DNA of 64,000 nt, taken from SIG607 sp045648445 (GTDB taxonomy: Bacteria; Bacillota; Clostridia; Oscillospirales; Acutalibacteraceae). The DNA is taken from positions 78,925-142,924 of the forward strand of contig JAZRNY010000009.1 in assembly GCA_045648445.1 (NCBI GenBank). The letters run 5' to 3'. How positions within the stretch are numbered: position 1 is the first letter of the stretch; every line of letters starts with the position of its first letter. Shown piece by piece: positions 25,971 through 33,367 of this stretch. The notes beneath the pieces are model-generated. The model did not search any database. It was given only the letters and a program-made list of their open reading frames with translations, and had not been told where the DNA came from. The translations under genes and the position numbers were made by a program.

Positions 25971-26957
25971 ATGTTTGATAAAATTAAAAATTCCTCTTTA
26001 GGTTCTAAGCTGACTCCTTATAAGGTTAAAAAGGCTTCTACTTCCTTTATTGTTTCTATTTTCAGATACGCCTTACTTATTTCAGTTAGTTACGTGGTTC
26101 TTTATCCTTTGATTTATATGATATCGAACTCATTTAAGGATCTTATCGACTATATGGATCCTAACGTATTCTGGATTCCGAAAAATTTCACGCTTTTGTG
26201 GTATGATTGGGCGTTACAGGCATTGAACTTCTTCGTTTCTTTAAAGAATACTATTCTTTATGAAATGGTTGCTGCATTCCTTGAAATCGTTTCCTGTTCA
26301 TTGGTTGCGTATGGTCTTGCTAGATTTAAGTTCAGAGGTAAGAATATTCTTATGTTTATGCTTATTCTTACAATTCTTGTGCCCGATCAGATGATAATCA
26401 TTCCTAAAATGATGAACTTTGCAAATCTTGATTTTGCAGGTATAATTTCAGGTATTAACCAGTTAACAAATGCAGGTATTAGAATTAACATTTTAAATAC
26501 AGGTTTTGTTTTCTATTTGCCTTCATTATTTGCGGTTGGTCTTCGTTCAGGTATTATTATCTACATTTACATACAGTTCTACAAAGGACTTCCTAAAGAA
26601 CTTGAAGAAGCAGCATGGATTGACGGTGCAGGTCTTTTCAAAACCTATACTAAAATTGCGCTTCCTTCTTCCGGTGTAGTTATTACAACCGTATCTATTT
26701 TCTCGATTATTTGGCATTGGAACGATTATTATCTTGCTATCATGTATATGAACGCTCCTGAATCAATGCCACTTGCTGTTAGACTTTCAAACGTTGGAGA
26801 TATAATGCAAACATTATTTAACGTTTGGGGCGGTAGTAAGCAACTTGCAACTCTGAGCGCTTGTTGTATTCTCTTCATTTTACCAATGCTGATAATGTAT
26901 GTTGTTTTACAGCGTAAATTTGTTAAAAGTATCGATAGAGTTGGTATTACAGGTTAA
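25971..26957 (+). CDS. Sugar ABC transporter permease (MalG type), second pair
   Basis: 328 residues with six transmembrane helices. The EAA loop is LEEAAWIDGAGLFKTYTKIALP, followed by WNDYYLAIMY as in COG0395 proteins. It is last in the eight-gene operon and is followed by a strong terminator. A large loop between helices 3 and 4 (FANLDFAGIISGINQLTN) matches the insertion in its partner. Confidence 0.9.
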   Translation: MFDKIKNSSLGSKLTPYKVKKASTSFIVSIFRYALLISVSYVVLYPLIYMISNSFKDLIDYMDPNVFWIPKNFTLLWYDWALQALNFFVSLKNTILYEMVAAFLEIVSCSLVAYGLARFKFRGKNILMFMLILTILVPDQMIIIPKMMNFANLDFAGIISGINQLTNAGIRINILNTGFVFYLPSLFAVGLRSGIIIYIYIQFYKGLPKELEEAAWIDGAGLFKTYTKIALPSSGVVITTVSIFSIIWHWNDYYLAIMYMNAPESMPLAVRLSNVGDIMQTLFNVWGGSKQLATLSACCILFILPMLIMYVVLQRKFVKSIDRVGITG

Positions 26958-26960
26958 ATT

Positions 26961-26996
26961 TAAGAGACTGAACAATTTGTTCAGTCTCTTTTATAT
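26961..26996 (+). terminator. Intrinsic terminator of the ABC operon
   Basis: AAGAGACTGAACA pairs with TGTTCAGTCTCTT around a 3-nt loop, then TTTATAT. Confidence 0.9.
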
Positions 26997-27000
26997 ATAT

Positions 27001-27036
27001 AAAACACCAACTCATTAAATTTTGAGTTGGTGTTTA
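27001..27036 (-). terminator. Terminator of the minus-strand XRE gene
   Basis: AAACACCAACTCA / TGAGTTGGTGTTT stem directly after the minus-strand stop, with a T-run on the minus strand. Confidence 0.8.
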
Positions 27037-27039
27037 AAA

Positions 27040-27456
27040 TTAATATATATCTTCTGAAATCTCACCGGCTTTAAGTAATTCGGTATAAGTATCAAGAAAT
27101 TCAGCAAGTAATTTGTCTTTATATTCTTCGGGGAATTTTCGATACATCATCAATAATAAGTTTTCGTTTCTGTTACTGTTAGAATCCAAATATTCGGAAT
27201 GAGGACTTTCAAGTTTAACTGTAGAAGAAGGGGAGGCGTCGGGTAAAAAATCCTCAGGCTCTATATTGAAAATTTCAGCAAGTTTGTTTAAAATATCAGC
27301 GGGTATTTTTTTTGCGTTTTTTTCTAAATAACTGTATTTTTTGTCAGCAATATTTAATCGTTTTGCCGTTTCAGATTGAGTTAATCCTGCTCTATTACGA
27401 TAAAATTTTATTTTTTCTTTAATTATATATTTGCTGCTATTTTCATCTAAAGCCAT
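27040..27456 (-). CDS. XRE-family helix-turn-helix regulator
   Basis: 138 residues. An N-terminal Cro/C1 HTH spans about residues 10-68 (IKFYRNRAGLTQSETAKRLN, then DKKYSYLEKNAKKIPADIL). The C-terminal half (SPSSTVKLESPHSEYLDSN, LLMMYRKFPEEYKDKLLAEF) is unknown and could be a short oligomerisation segment. It is monocistronic, divergent from tRNA-Thr, with its own terminator. The target is unknown. Confidence 0.88.
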   Translation of the reverse strand: MALDENSSKYIIKEKIKFYRNRAGLTQSETAKRLNIADKKYSYLEKNAKKIPADILNKLAEIFNIEPEDFLPDASPSSTVKLESPHSEYLDSNSNRNENLLLMMYRKFPEEYKDKLLAEFLDTYTELLKAGEISEDIY

Positions 27457-27476
27457 AATTATTCTCCATTCTTCAC

Positions 27477-27505
27477 TTGACTAATCTTAAAAAACTTGTT
27501 ATAAT
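27477..27505 (+). promoter_or_regulatory. Promoter of tRNA-Thr
   Basis: TTGACT (27477-27482), 17-bp spacer, perfect TATAAT (27500-27505), 14 bp before the tRNA. Confidence 0.8.
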
Positions 27506-27519
27506 CACTAGGTAAGTTT

Positions 27520-27595
27520 GCTGAAGTGGCGTAGTTGGTAGCGCAATTGATTCGTAATCAATAGGTCGTGGGTTCGAATCCCATCTTCAGCACCA
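27520..27595 (+). tRNA. tRNA-Thr (anticodon CGT)
   Basis: 76 nt with perfect acceptor stem GCTGAAG/CTTCAGC, discriminator A and encoded CCA. The anticodon stem ATTGA/TCAAT encloses TTCGTAA, giving anticodon CGU, which reads ACG. The T arm contains GGTTCGAATCC. It is a stand-alone gene with promoter and terminator. Confidence 0.96.
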
Positions 27596-27628
27596 AAAAG
27601 AAAAGTCACATGGTGGCTTTTCTTTTTA
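27596..27628 (+). terminator. Intrinsic terminator of tRNA-Thr
   Basis: AAAAAGAAAAGTCAC pairs with GTGGCTTTTCTTTTT (one G-U) around a 3-nt loop. Confidence 0.85.
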
Positions 27629-27674
27629 TATTTTATATCATTTGTCGAAAATTGTCAATAAAATGTGAATTTTG

Positions 27675-28250
27675 TCAAATTTTTATTATAGGCTGAAGTT
27701 GTTCACCATTAAGTGCGTATTTTATAGTTTCAGGTATTTTTGTAAAATCAGCAATCATAGATGTTGGCTTAGAAAATGCATTGTCTTGTGAAAAAGGAAC
27801 GAAATATATATTTTTAGTGTTCATTAAAGTGCCAATATTTTTTGCTGAACAAGAAAGAGCGTCATTGGTAGCAACCGCTAAAATTACGGGTTTATTGTTT
27901 CTTAAATGCGCTTTTACTGCCATAGTTACACTTGTGTCTGTTATGCCGTTTGCTAATTTACCAAGGGTGTTTCCCGTGCATGGCGCTACTATTAGTATAT
28001 CCAATAATTTTCTGGGCCCGATTGGTTCGGCACCATCGATTGTATGGATAATTTCATTGCCTGTTATATCTTTAATTCTTTTTTGTAACGATGTGTGCTC
28101 TGTAAAACGAGTATCTGTGTTATAGACAACAGGTGACATAATAGGAATTATATTCATTCCTGTTGCCGCCAAAACCCTTAATGCATCTATAGAATCTGCT
28201 ATTGTACAAAATGAACCGCACATCGCATATCCTGCTGTTATGTCTTTCAT
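27675..28250 (-). CDS. dpaB: Dipicolinate synthase subunit B
   Basis: 191-residue flavoprotein-like subunit (SpoVFB). It begins AGYAMCGSFCTIADSIDAL and carries VAPCTGNTLGKLANGITDT and NKPVILAVATNDALS, typical of the flavodoxin-like HFCD fold. With subunit A it makes dipicolinic acid from a lysine-pathway intermediate in the mother cell for spore core dehydration. It lies 10 bp downstream of dpaA. The ribosome binding site GGGGAT supports the start. No clear terminator is seen after it. Confidence 0.92.
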   Translation of the reverse strand: MKDITAGYAMCGSFCTIADSIDALRVLAATGMNIIPIMSPVVYNTDTRFTEHTSLQKRIKDITGNEIIHTIDGAEPIGPRKLLDILIVAPCTGNTLGKLANGITDTSVTMAVKAHLRNNKPVILAVATNDALSCSAKNIGTLMNTKNIYFVPFSQDNAFSKPTSMIADFTKIPETIKYALNGEQLQPIIKI

Positions 28251-28260
28251 ATTTATCCCC

Positions 28261-29058
28261 TTAAATTAAATTTCTTTCATTTAAAATGTTGATTATTGTA
28301 TCTGCAAAGATGTACGCAGCGGTTAAAGGCGCTACTTTGTTGGGTAGCCCCGGTGCGTTTATAAAATTAATGTTAAGATCTTTTATTGCTTGGCTATCAA
28401 AACCTAGTATGTTTGATGCCAATTCAATGAATAAGTTGTTTTGAGTTGCTTTTGATAAAATTTCTTTAGTAAAGATTTTATAAGGAATAGTATTAAATAT
28501 AATATTATAGTCATAAAGATTTTCGGCAATCATTTCTATTGGTATTGTTTTTATTCCCAATGTGTTTAATAATGCGGCATCGGATTGGTTTCTTAAAGTT
28601 ACGGTTACATTTTTGCAAAGTCCCTGTAGTCGTTCAACAAGGATTTTTGAAACTTTTCCAAAGCCTGTAACTAGTATATTACTATCATAAAGAGTAATTG
28701 GTGTAGATTTCATTGCAAGGGCTATAGCGCCTTCTGCAGTAGGTATCGCATTTTTATAGGCGAAATCATCACGCAAAGCAACATCAATACTGTCTCTAAT
28801 AGATTTTCCTCCAGTAATTATTAAAACATTCTTAGGAATATTACAAATGGCGTTTGTTAGATTAATATTAATACTTTTATTATTAAGGTTATCTCCGTCT
28901 AAACTCATTGGAATAGGGAAGATATATACATCGTAAATTTCTTTTAATTGTTCTTCATTTTGTAAAATTGTGGCATTTATAATTTTGTTCGTGCTACATA
29001 AAATTTCAGAAGTTTTTTTACTTCTTTCGTCATTACCTAAAAATAAAATTTTTAACAT
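28261..29058 (-). CDS. dpaA: Dipicolinate synthase subunit A
   Basis: 265 residues from the ATG at 29058, chosen because AGGTGA lies 5-6 nt upstream (a GTG further up is inside it). It starts MLKILFLGNDERS and has a Rossmann motif LVTGFGKVSKILVERL (dinucleotide binding). It ends with APGLPNKVAPLTAAYIFADT, characteristic of SpoVFA. It is somewhat shorter than the ~300 residues of the Bacillus protein. Assignment is reinforced by dpaB directly downstream. Expression is expected in the sporulating mother cell, though no sigma-K promoter was identified confidently. Confidence 0.9.
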   Translation of the reverse strand: MLKILFLGNDERSKKTSEILCSTNKIINATILQNEEQLKEIYDVYIFPIPMSLDGDNLNNKSININLTNAICNIPKNVLIITGGKSIRDSIDVALRDDFAYKNAIPTAEGAIALAMKSTPITLYDSNILVTGFGKVSKILVERLQGLCKNVTVTLRNQSDAALLNTLGIKTIPIEMIAENLYDYNIIFNTIPYKIFTKEILSKATQNNLFIELASNILGFDSQAIKDLNINFINAPGLPNKVAPLTAAYIFADTIINILNERNLI

Positions 29059-29070
29059 AAATATCACCTA

Positions 29071-29114
29071 AAAAAAGTACCATAGAATGTTTGCTAATAC
29101 ATTCTATGGTACTT
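29071..29114 (-). terminator. Terminator of cca
   Basis: A 16-bp perfect inverted repeat (AAGTACCATAGAATGT 29075-29090 and its complement 29099-29114) ends in a T-run on the minus strand, between cca and dpaA. Confidence 0.85.
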
Positions 29115-29118
29115 ACTG

Positions 29119-30258
29119 TTATTTGTTACTGATGTATTTAATAAGTTTTTCTTTCTCGTTATCTTCCGGATGTTTAATAATGTGAACTAAAAGATTATTT
29201 AGTGATTCTCCTATTGTTTTTCCATTAAATCCGAGTTTTTTAAGATCTTCACCGTTTATTTTTAAATGCTCGATTAAATAAGGTTCGTTAGATGAAATAG
29301 TATTTAATAAAATCTCATCCGAACAACCGTTTAATAACAGTGAACATTTGATAGCCTCAAAACTATAGTCTTTTAAAGCAAACTTGCAATCTGTTTCATT
29401 AGTAATAGAGGTATTAATTATATTATTTATTTCGTTGCAAATTACTGTTAATTTTTTATCTGTTTTTAATTGTTCCGAAATAATTATAGGGTTACTGTTT
29501 AATTCTTTTGAAAATTCATAAAACCGTATATTTCTTTCTTTCGGCAATTGGGCAATTTTATCGTTTAACTCACCGCTTTTAACTCCGCAAAATTCAAGTG
29601 CACCTGTTTTTAAGAGTGGGTTAATATACGTTGGATGATTTGAAACCAGTGCTTTAAACAGTTCGGTTGCAATTCTTTCTCTACTGATGTTTTTTAGAGT
29701 GTTGGCCATTTTTAACGCCGTATTTAGAGTATTTTCTTCTATATTAAAACCTAGTTGTGCCGAAAAACGAAATAGTCTTAAAATTCGCAATGCATCTTCT
29801 TCAAATCTTTTTTTAGGATCTCCTACTGTACGAAGTATGTGGTTGTTTAAGTCGTCTAAACCACCATACAAATCTATTAAACCTGTTTTGTCGTTATATG
29901 CCATAGCATTTATGGTAAAGTCACGTCTTGCCAGGTCTTCATTTATGTTTTTGACGAAATTTACTTTTTCAGGATGTCGACTGTCTGAATAGTTGCCGTC
30001 GGTCCTGAATGTAGTTACTTCAATATTTTCTTTGTCGACGATCACTGTTACGGTACCATGTTTTAGTCCTGTTGCTACAGTTTTTGGAAAAAGAGTTAAA
30101 ATTTGTTGAGGAAGTAGGGAAGTTGTTATGTCAAAATCTTCGGGTGTACGTGACAACAGTACATCTCTGACGCATCCGCCTACTATATAGGCCTCTCCAT
30201 TTGCTTTTTCTATGGTTTCTATTACGTTTTTTACATTGTTTTTTAAATAAATGTGCAT
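29119..30258 (-). CDS. cca: CCA tRNA nucleotidyltransferase / poly(A) polymerase family
   Basis: 379 residues from the ATG at 30258, which has GAGGAG 6 nt upstream. The nucleotidyltransferase core has VGGCVRDVLL, the metal-binding DFD (EDFDITTS) and RRDFTINAMAY, followed by the neck motif KRFEEDALRILRLFRFSAQLGF. It adds or repairs the 3' CCA of tRNAs. The three tRNA fragments whose 3' ends are visible in this window already encode CCA, so it may act mainly in repair. It is monocistronic and divergent from murC. Confidence 0.92.
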   Translation of the reverse strand: MHIYLKNNVKNVIETIEKANGEAYIVGGCVRDVLLSRTPEDFDITTSLLPQQILTLFPKTVATGLKHGTVTVIVDKENIEVTTFRTDGNYSDSRHPEKVNFVKNINEDLARRDFTINAMAYNDKTGLIDLYGGLDDLNNHILRTVGDPKKRFEEDALRILRLFRFSAQLGFNIEENTLNTALKMANTLKNISRERIATELFKALVSNHPTYINPLLKTGALEFCGVKSGELNDKIAQLPKERNIRFYEFSKELNSNPIIISEQLKTDKKLTVICNEINNIINTSITNETDCKFALKDYSFEAIKCSLLLNGCSDEILLNTISSNEPYLIEHLKINGEDLKKLGFNGKTIGESLNNLLVHIIKHPEDNEKEKLIKYISNK

Positions 30259-30344
30259 ATTTCTCCTCAAATTTCAAAAAAAGTATTTATTTTTTTTGCG
30301 AAAAGCAATATAATATAAGAAATAAATTATAATTGGTGACTGAA

Positions 30345-31715
30345 ATGAAAGAACTAAGAATAGAAGATAAAATTTTATCACAGGTTAAAAAAATTCATAT
30401 GATAGGAATTGGCGGAAGTGGTATGTGCCCTCTTGCACATATACTTCACGATAAAGGATATATTGTAACAGGTTCTGATAATAACGAGAGTGATCCTTTA
30501 AACAGAGTGAAAGCGCTTGGTATTAAAGTAACTATGGGACATTTTGCCGAAAATGTTAGGGAATCAGAACTTGTAGTTTATTCTGCAGCAATATCTAAGG
30601 ATAATCCGGAGTTAGTAGAAGCGGAGCGGCTTTCGATTCCTACAATGGAGCGTTCGCATCTTTTGGGCGCACTTACTCGTTATTATGATAACGTAATAGG
30701 TGTTTGCGGAACACACGGAAAAACTTCTGTTACTTCTATGATAACACAAATTCTTTATTTAAACAAGATAGATATAACAGCAGTTATTGGAGGTAAACTT
30801 CCGATTATTGGTTCTAACGGAAGAATTGGAAAAAGTGAGACTATGGTTTGCGAAGCATGTGAGTTTGTTGATACGTTTTTGCAGATGTCTCCCGATATTA
30901 GCGTTCTCCTTAATGTTGATAATGATCATTTGGATTATTTTAAAACGATGGATAATCTTGTTAGTTCCTTTAATAAGTTTTTGAAGATGTCAAAAATTGC
31001 TTACGTTAACGGTGATGACCTTCTAGCACTAAAGGCTAGCGAAGATATTGAAGGCAAGGTAGTTACCTTTGGTATGAAAGATAACAATGATTATGTTGCT
31101 ACAAATATCACTTCCGATAAAAAAGGATATTCATTTGACGTAATTAAGGATGGCCAAAAAATAGGAAGTATTTCAATGTCAATTCCCGGTAAGCATAACG
31201 TTTATAACGGACTTGCCGCTTTTGCAGTTTGCTATGAACAGGGAATTAGTGCAAACGGCATAAAAAATGCACTTGAGCAGTTTACAGGTGCAGGAAGACG
31301 ATTTGAGTTTCTTGGAGAATACGGAGGTTTTATGCTTGCAGATGACTATGCGCATCATCCGACGGAAATCAAAGCAACTCTGACTGCCGCCAAAGCTCTT
31401 CCTTACAAAAAGGTTACTTGTATTTTCCAACCGTTTACATTTTCACGAACCGCTCTTTTAAAGGATGAGTTTATTGAATCTTTAAGCATTGCAGATGAAG
31501 TTGTTCTTACTCCTATTATGGGTTCACGAGAGGTGAATACTTATGGAATTTCATCTGAACAAATTGCCGAAAAACTTTCAAACGCAAGAGTTATAGACAA
31601 ATTCGAAAATATAGCCGACTATATTGTAAAAACGGCTAAGGAAGGCGATTTGGTGATTACAATGGGCGGTGGCGATATTTACAAGGTTGCACATAAAATT
31701 AAAGAAAAATTTTAA
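30345..31715 (+). CDS. murC: UDP-N-acetylmuramate--L-alanine ligase
   Basis: 456 residues. The start at 30345 is preferred because GGTGA precedes it by 6 nt, over a TTG 12 nt earlier. It has IGIGGSGMCPLAHIL (UDP binding), the ATP loop GVCGTHGKTSVTSM, the metal-binding region and DDYAHHPTEIKATL. It adds L-Ala to UDP-MurNAc, the first stem-peptide step of peptidoglycan synthesis in the cytoplasm. It stands apart from any mur cluster here. Confidence 0.95.
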   Translation: MKELRIEDKILSQVKKIHMIGIGGSGMCPLAHILHDKGYIVTGSDNNESDPLNRVKALGIKVTMGHFAENVRESELVVYSAAISKDNPELVEAERLSIPTMERSHLLGALTRYYDNVIGVCGTHGKTSVTSMITQILYLNKIDITAVIGGKLPIIGSNGRIGKSETMVCEACEFVDTFLQMSPDISVLLNVDNDHLDYFKTMDNLVSSFNKFLKMSKIAYVNGDDLLALKASEDIEGKVVTFGMKDNNDYVATNITSDKKGYSFDVIKDGQKIGSISMSIPGKHNVYNGLAAFAVCYEQGISANGIKNALEQFTGAGRRFEFLGEYGGFMLADDYAHHPTEIKATLTAAKALPYKKVTCIFQPFTFSRTALLKDEFIESLSIADEVVLTPIMGSREVNTYGISSEQIAEKLSNARVIDKFENIADYIVKTAKEGDLVITMGGGDIYKVAHKIKEKF

Positions 31716-31717
31716 AT

Positions 31718-31743
31718 TAAAGCACTTCGCAAGAAGTGCTTTA
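31718..31743 (+). terminator. Possible weak terminator after murC
   Basis: TTAAAGCACTT / AAGTGCTTTAA hairpin directly after the stop; the following tract is A-rich rather than a clean T-run. Confidence 0.4.
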
Positions 31744-31762
31744 AAAATAGTAGGTAGCTATT

Positions 31763-32272
31763 ATGAATAGAATATTGATTATTGGAAATTCAGGCAGCGG
31801 AAAAACCACTTTTGCGAAATCACTTTCGAGAAAATTTGATTTACCTTTGGTTCACCTGGATAAATTGTTTTGGATAGGTGAATGGCAACATATATCACGT
31901 GATAAGTTTGATTTATTGCTGCAAAATGAATTAGAAAAAGACAAATGGATCATTGATGGTGATTTTTCAAGAACTTTGCTTCATAGATTAAAATATGCAG
32001 ATACGGTCATTTATTTTGATTTACCTATTATTACTTGCTTATGGGGCGCAACTGTTAGAGTATTTAAAAATTTTGGTAAAACCAGAATTGATATGGGAGG
32101 TAATTGTCCCGAATTTTTTGATAAACATAAATTAGACTTATATAAAGCAATAATAGTTTATAACAAAAAGCGTAAAAAAGAAAATTTTAAACTTTTAAAG
32201 CAGCAAAATAATGCTGAAGTTTTTATTTTTAAAAATAGAAAACAGATCCACAAATTTTTGAATAATATATAA
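31763..32272 (+). CDS. P-loop NTPase, FlaR-like / adenylate-kinase-like
   Basis: 169 residues with a Walker A GNSGSGKTT near the N-terminus, then LPLVHLDKLFW and KWIIDGDFSRTLLHRL, a pattern shared by proteins annotated as DNA topology modulation protein FlaR or small adenylate-kinase-like enzymes. It is probably a small-molecule kinase; the substrate is unknown. It sits alone between murC and a convergent gene. Confidence 0.8.
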   Translation: MNRILIIGNSGSGKTTFAKSLSRKFDLPLVHLDKLFWIGEWQHISRDKFDLLLQNELEKDKWIIDGDFSRTLLHRLKYADTVIYFDLPIITCLWGATVRVFKNFGKTRIDMGGNCPEFFDKHKLDLYKAIIVYNKKRKKENFKLLKQQNNAEVFIFKNRKQIHKFLNNI

Positions 32273-32300
32273 AAAAAGCACTCCGAACTAGGAGTGCTTA
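32270..32300 (-). terminator. Terminator between the convergent P-loop and DUF4364 genes
   Basis: AAGCACTCC / GGAGTGCTT stem. On the minus strand it is followed by TTTTTTT, so it best serves the minus-strand gene, and may also stop the plus-strand one. Confidence 0.7.
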
Positions 32301-32303
32301 AAT

Positions 32304-32849
32304 TTATTTGTCTGACGTTAATAAATCGACAAGACCTGTATAAACAAGCGAAGGGTTATCAAGAAATCTTTCTTTAATAGCAGATGCTTGTGTTTCATCG
32401 GTAACCATTAGTTTAACACTCATAAGGTCAACTCCGTTTTCAACGGCTGTACAGATAAGATACATAAATCCGTTTTCTTTAACTGTTTCAATTCGTGTAT
32501 CTCTTGCGTTTTTTAATCTTGCAATCATTTTTGCTGTAAGAGCATAGGCTTTTTCTTTTATAGTGAATGGTAGTATTGTTTTAAGAGTGTTGGCGGCAGA
32601 AGCTCCGATTTCGGTTACTTGATAGGTATCGTCAATTTCATTATAAGTAAGATTACCGGCATTAAGTAACGCTTCAAGAGCGTCCATAACTTCAAAATAA
32701 TTTGCAATTCCTTCAATATTTAAAGTGTTAGCAAGCAATTGACCCGGAACGGGGGATTTGACACCGCTTATAACATAGCATATAAGTACTTTTATTTCTG
32801 CGGTGCTTATAAGACTTCCGATACCTGCAGATATAGCATTACTTTCCAA
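32304..32849 (-). CDS. DUF4364-like winged-helix protein
   Basis: 181 residues, no signal or membrane segment. The N-terminal half (EIKVLICYVISGVKSPVPGQ ... YFEVMDALEALLNAGNLTY) looks like a winged helix. The C-terminal half is alpha/beta (MYLICTAVENGVDLMSVKLMVT). The pattern agrees with DUF4364 proteins of clostridia, which are thought to be regulators. No partner is evident from the neighbourhood. Confidence 0.65.
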   Translation of the reverse strand: MESNAISAGIGSLISTAEIKVLICYVISGVKSPVPGQLLANTLNIEGIANYFEVMDALEALLNAGNLTYNEIDDTYQVTEIGASAANTLKTILPFTIKEKAYALTAKMIARLKNARDTRIETVKENGFMYLICTAVENGVDLMSVKLMVTDETQASAIKERFLDNPSLVYTGLVDLLTSDK

Positions 32850-32912
32850 AGATTACACATCCTTATACTTTTATACTAATATTATAATATATTTAAAAAA
32901 TTTTTCAAGTCA

Positions 32913-33191
32913 TTATCCATCATAATCTTCAATAATTGAGTTGAGTTCTTCTTCGTTTTTTATAATAATACCGCTATAAAGTGCTTCTTGGTCGTTTTTC
33001 GGCAAAACAGAAATGACAATTTCGTCATAAATTTTAATTATTTTATTTCCTTTGTAAAGAACCACGCTTCCGTTTTTTTCTTTTAATATTAACGGAGCGC
33101 TATTGTTAGCCGATACCTTTATAAAAGATAATATTGCAGTAGCAATGGTAATAGTCAGAGTAATCAATAAAATCAACACTCTTTTTTTCAT
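32913..33191 (-). CDS. Small membrane-anchored BofC C-terminal-domain-like protein
   Basis: 92 residues. One N-terminal hydrophobic helix or signal (VLILLITLTITIATAILSFI) precedes a ~55-residue domain containing KNGSVVLYKGNKIIKIYD, VLPKNDQEALYSGI and EELNSIIEDYDG. This resembles the BofC C-terminal domain linked to the pro-sigma-K processing checkpoint. It is too short to be a full BofC. It could act at the forespore membrane (inference) or be a general extracytoplasmic protein. Confidence 0.55.
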   Translation of the reverse strand: MKKRVLILLITLTITIATAILSFIKVSANNSAPLILKEKNGSVVLYKGNKIIKIYDEIVISVLPKNDQEALYSGIIIKNEEELNSIIEDYDG

Positions 33192-33270
33192 AAAAACACT
33201 TCCTTTAATTTAATTTTACCCCTTTTTTTACCAATTATTAAAAAATTGTAATACACTTTTTTACTTTTTG

Positions 33271-33306
33271 TGGTATAATAGGTATTGTGGTAAGTCTGCC
33301 ACAATA
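33271..33306 (+). promoter_or_regulatory. Extended -10 promoter and operator-like repeat of the PBP gene
   Basis: TGG-TATAAT (33271-33279) is an extended -10 box without a good -35. Just downstream, across the likely transcription start, TATTGTGG (33283-33290) and CCACAATA (33299-33306) form a perfect inverted repeat with an 8-nt gap. Confidence 0.5.
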
Positions 33307-33367
33307 AACAGTAAAATGTGATTAATATATAATTAAGTATTTTTAAGAATTGGAGGTAACCGTATTT

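Noticed and set aside
27629..27674. Terminator for dpaB in the AT-rich gap with repeated TTGTC motifs
   Set aside because: Three short TTGTC repeats but no hairpin with a T-run on the minus strand.
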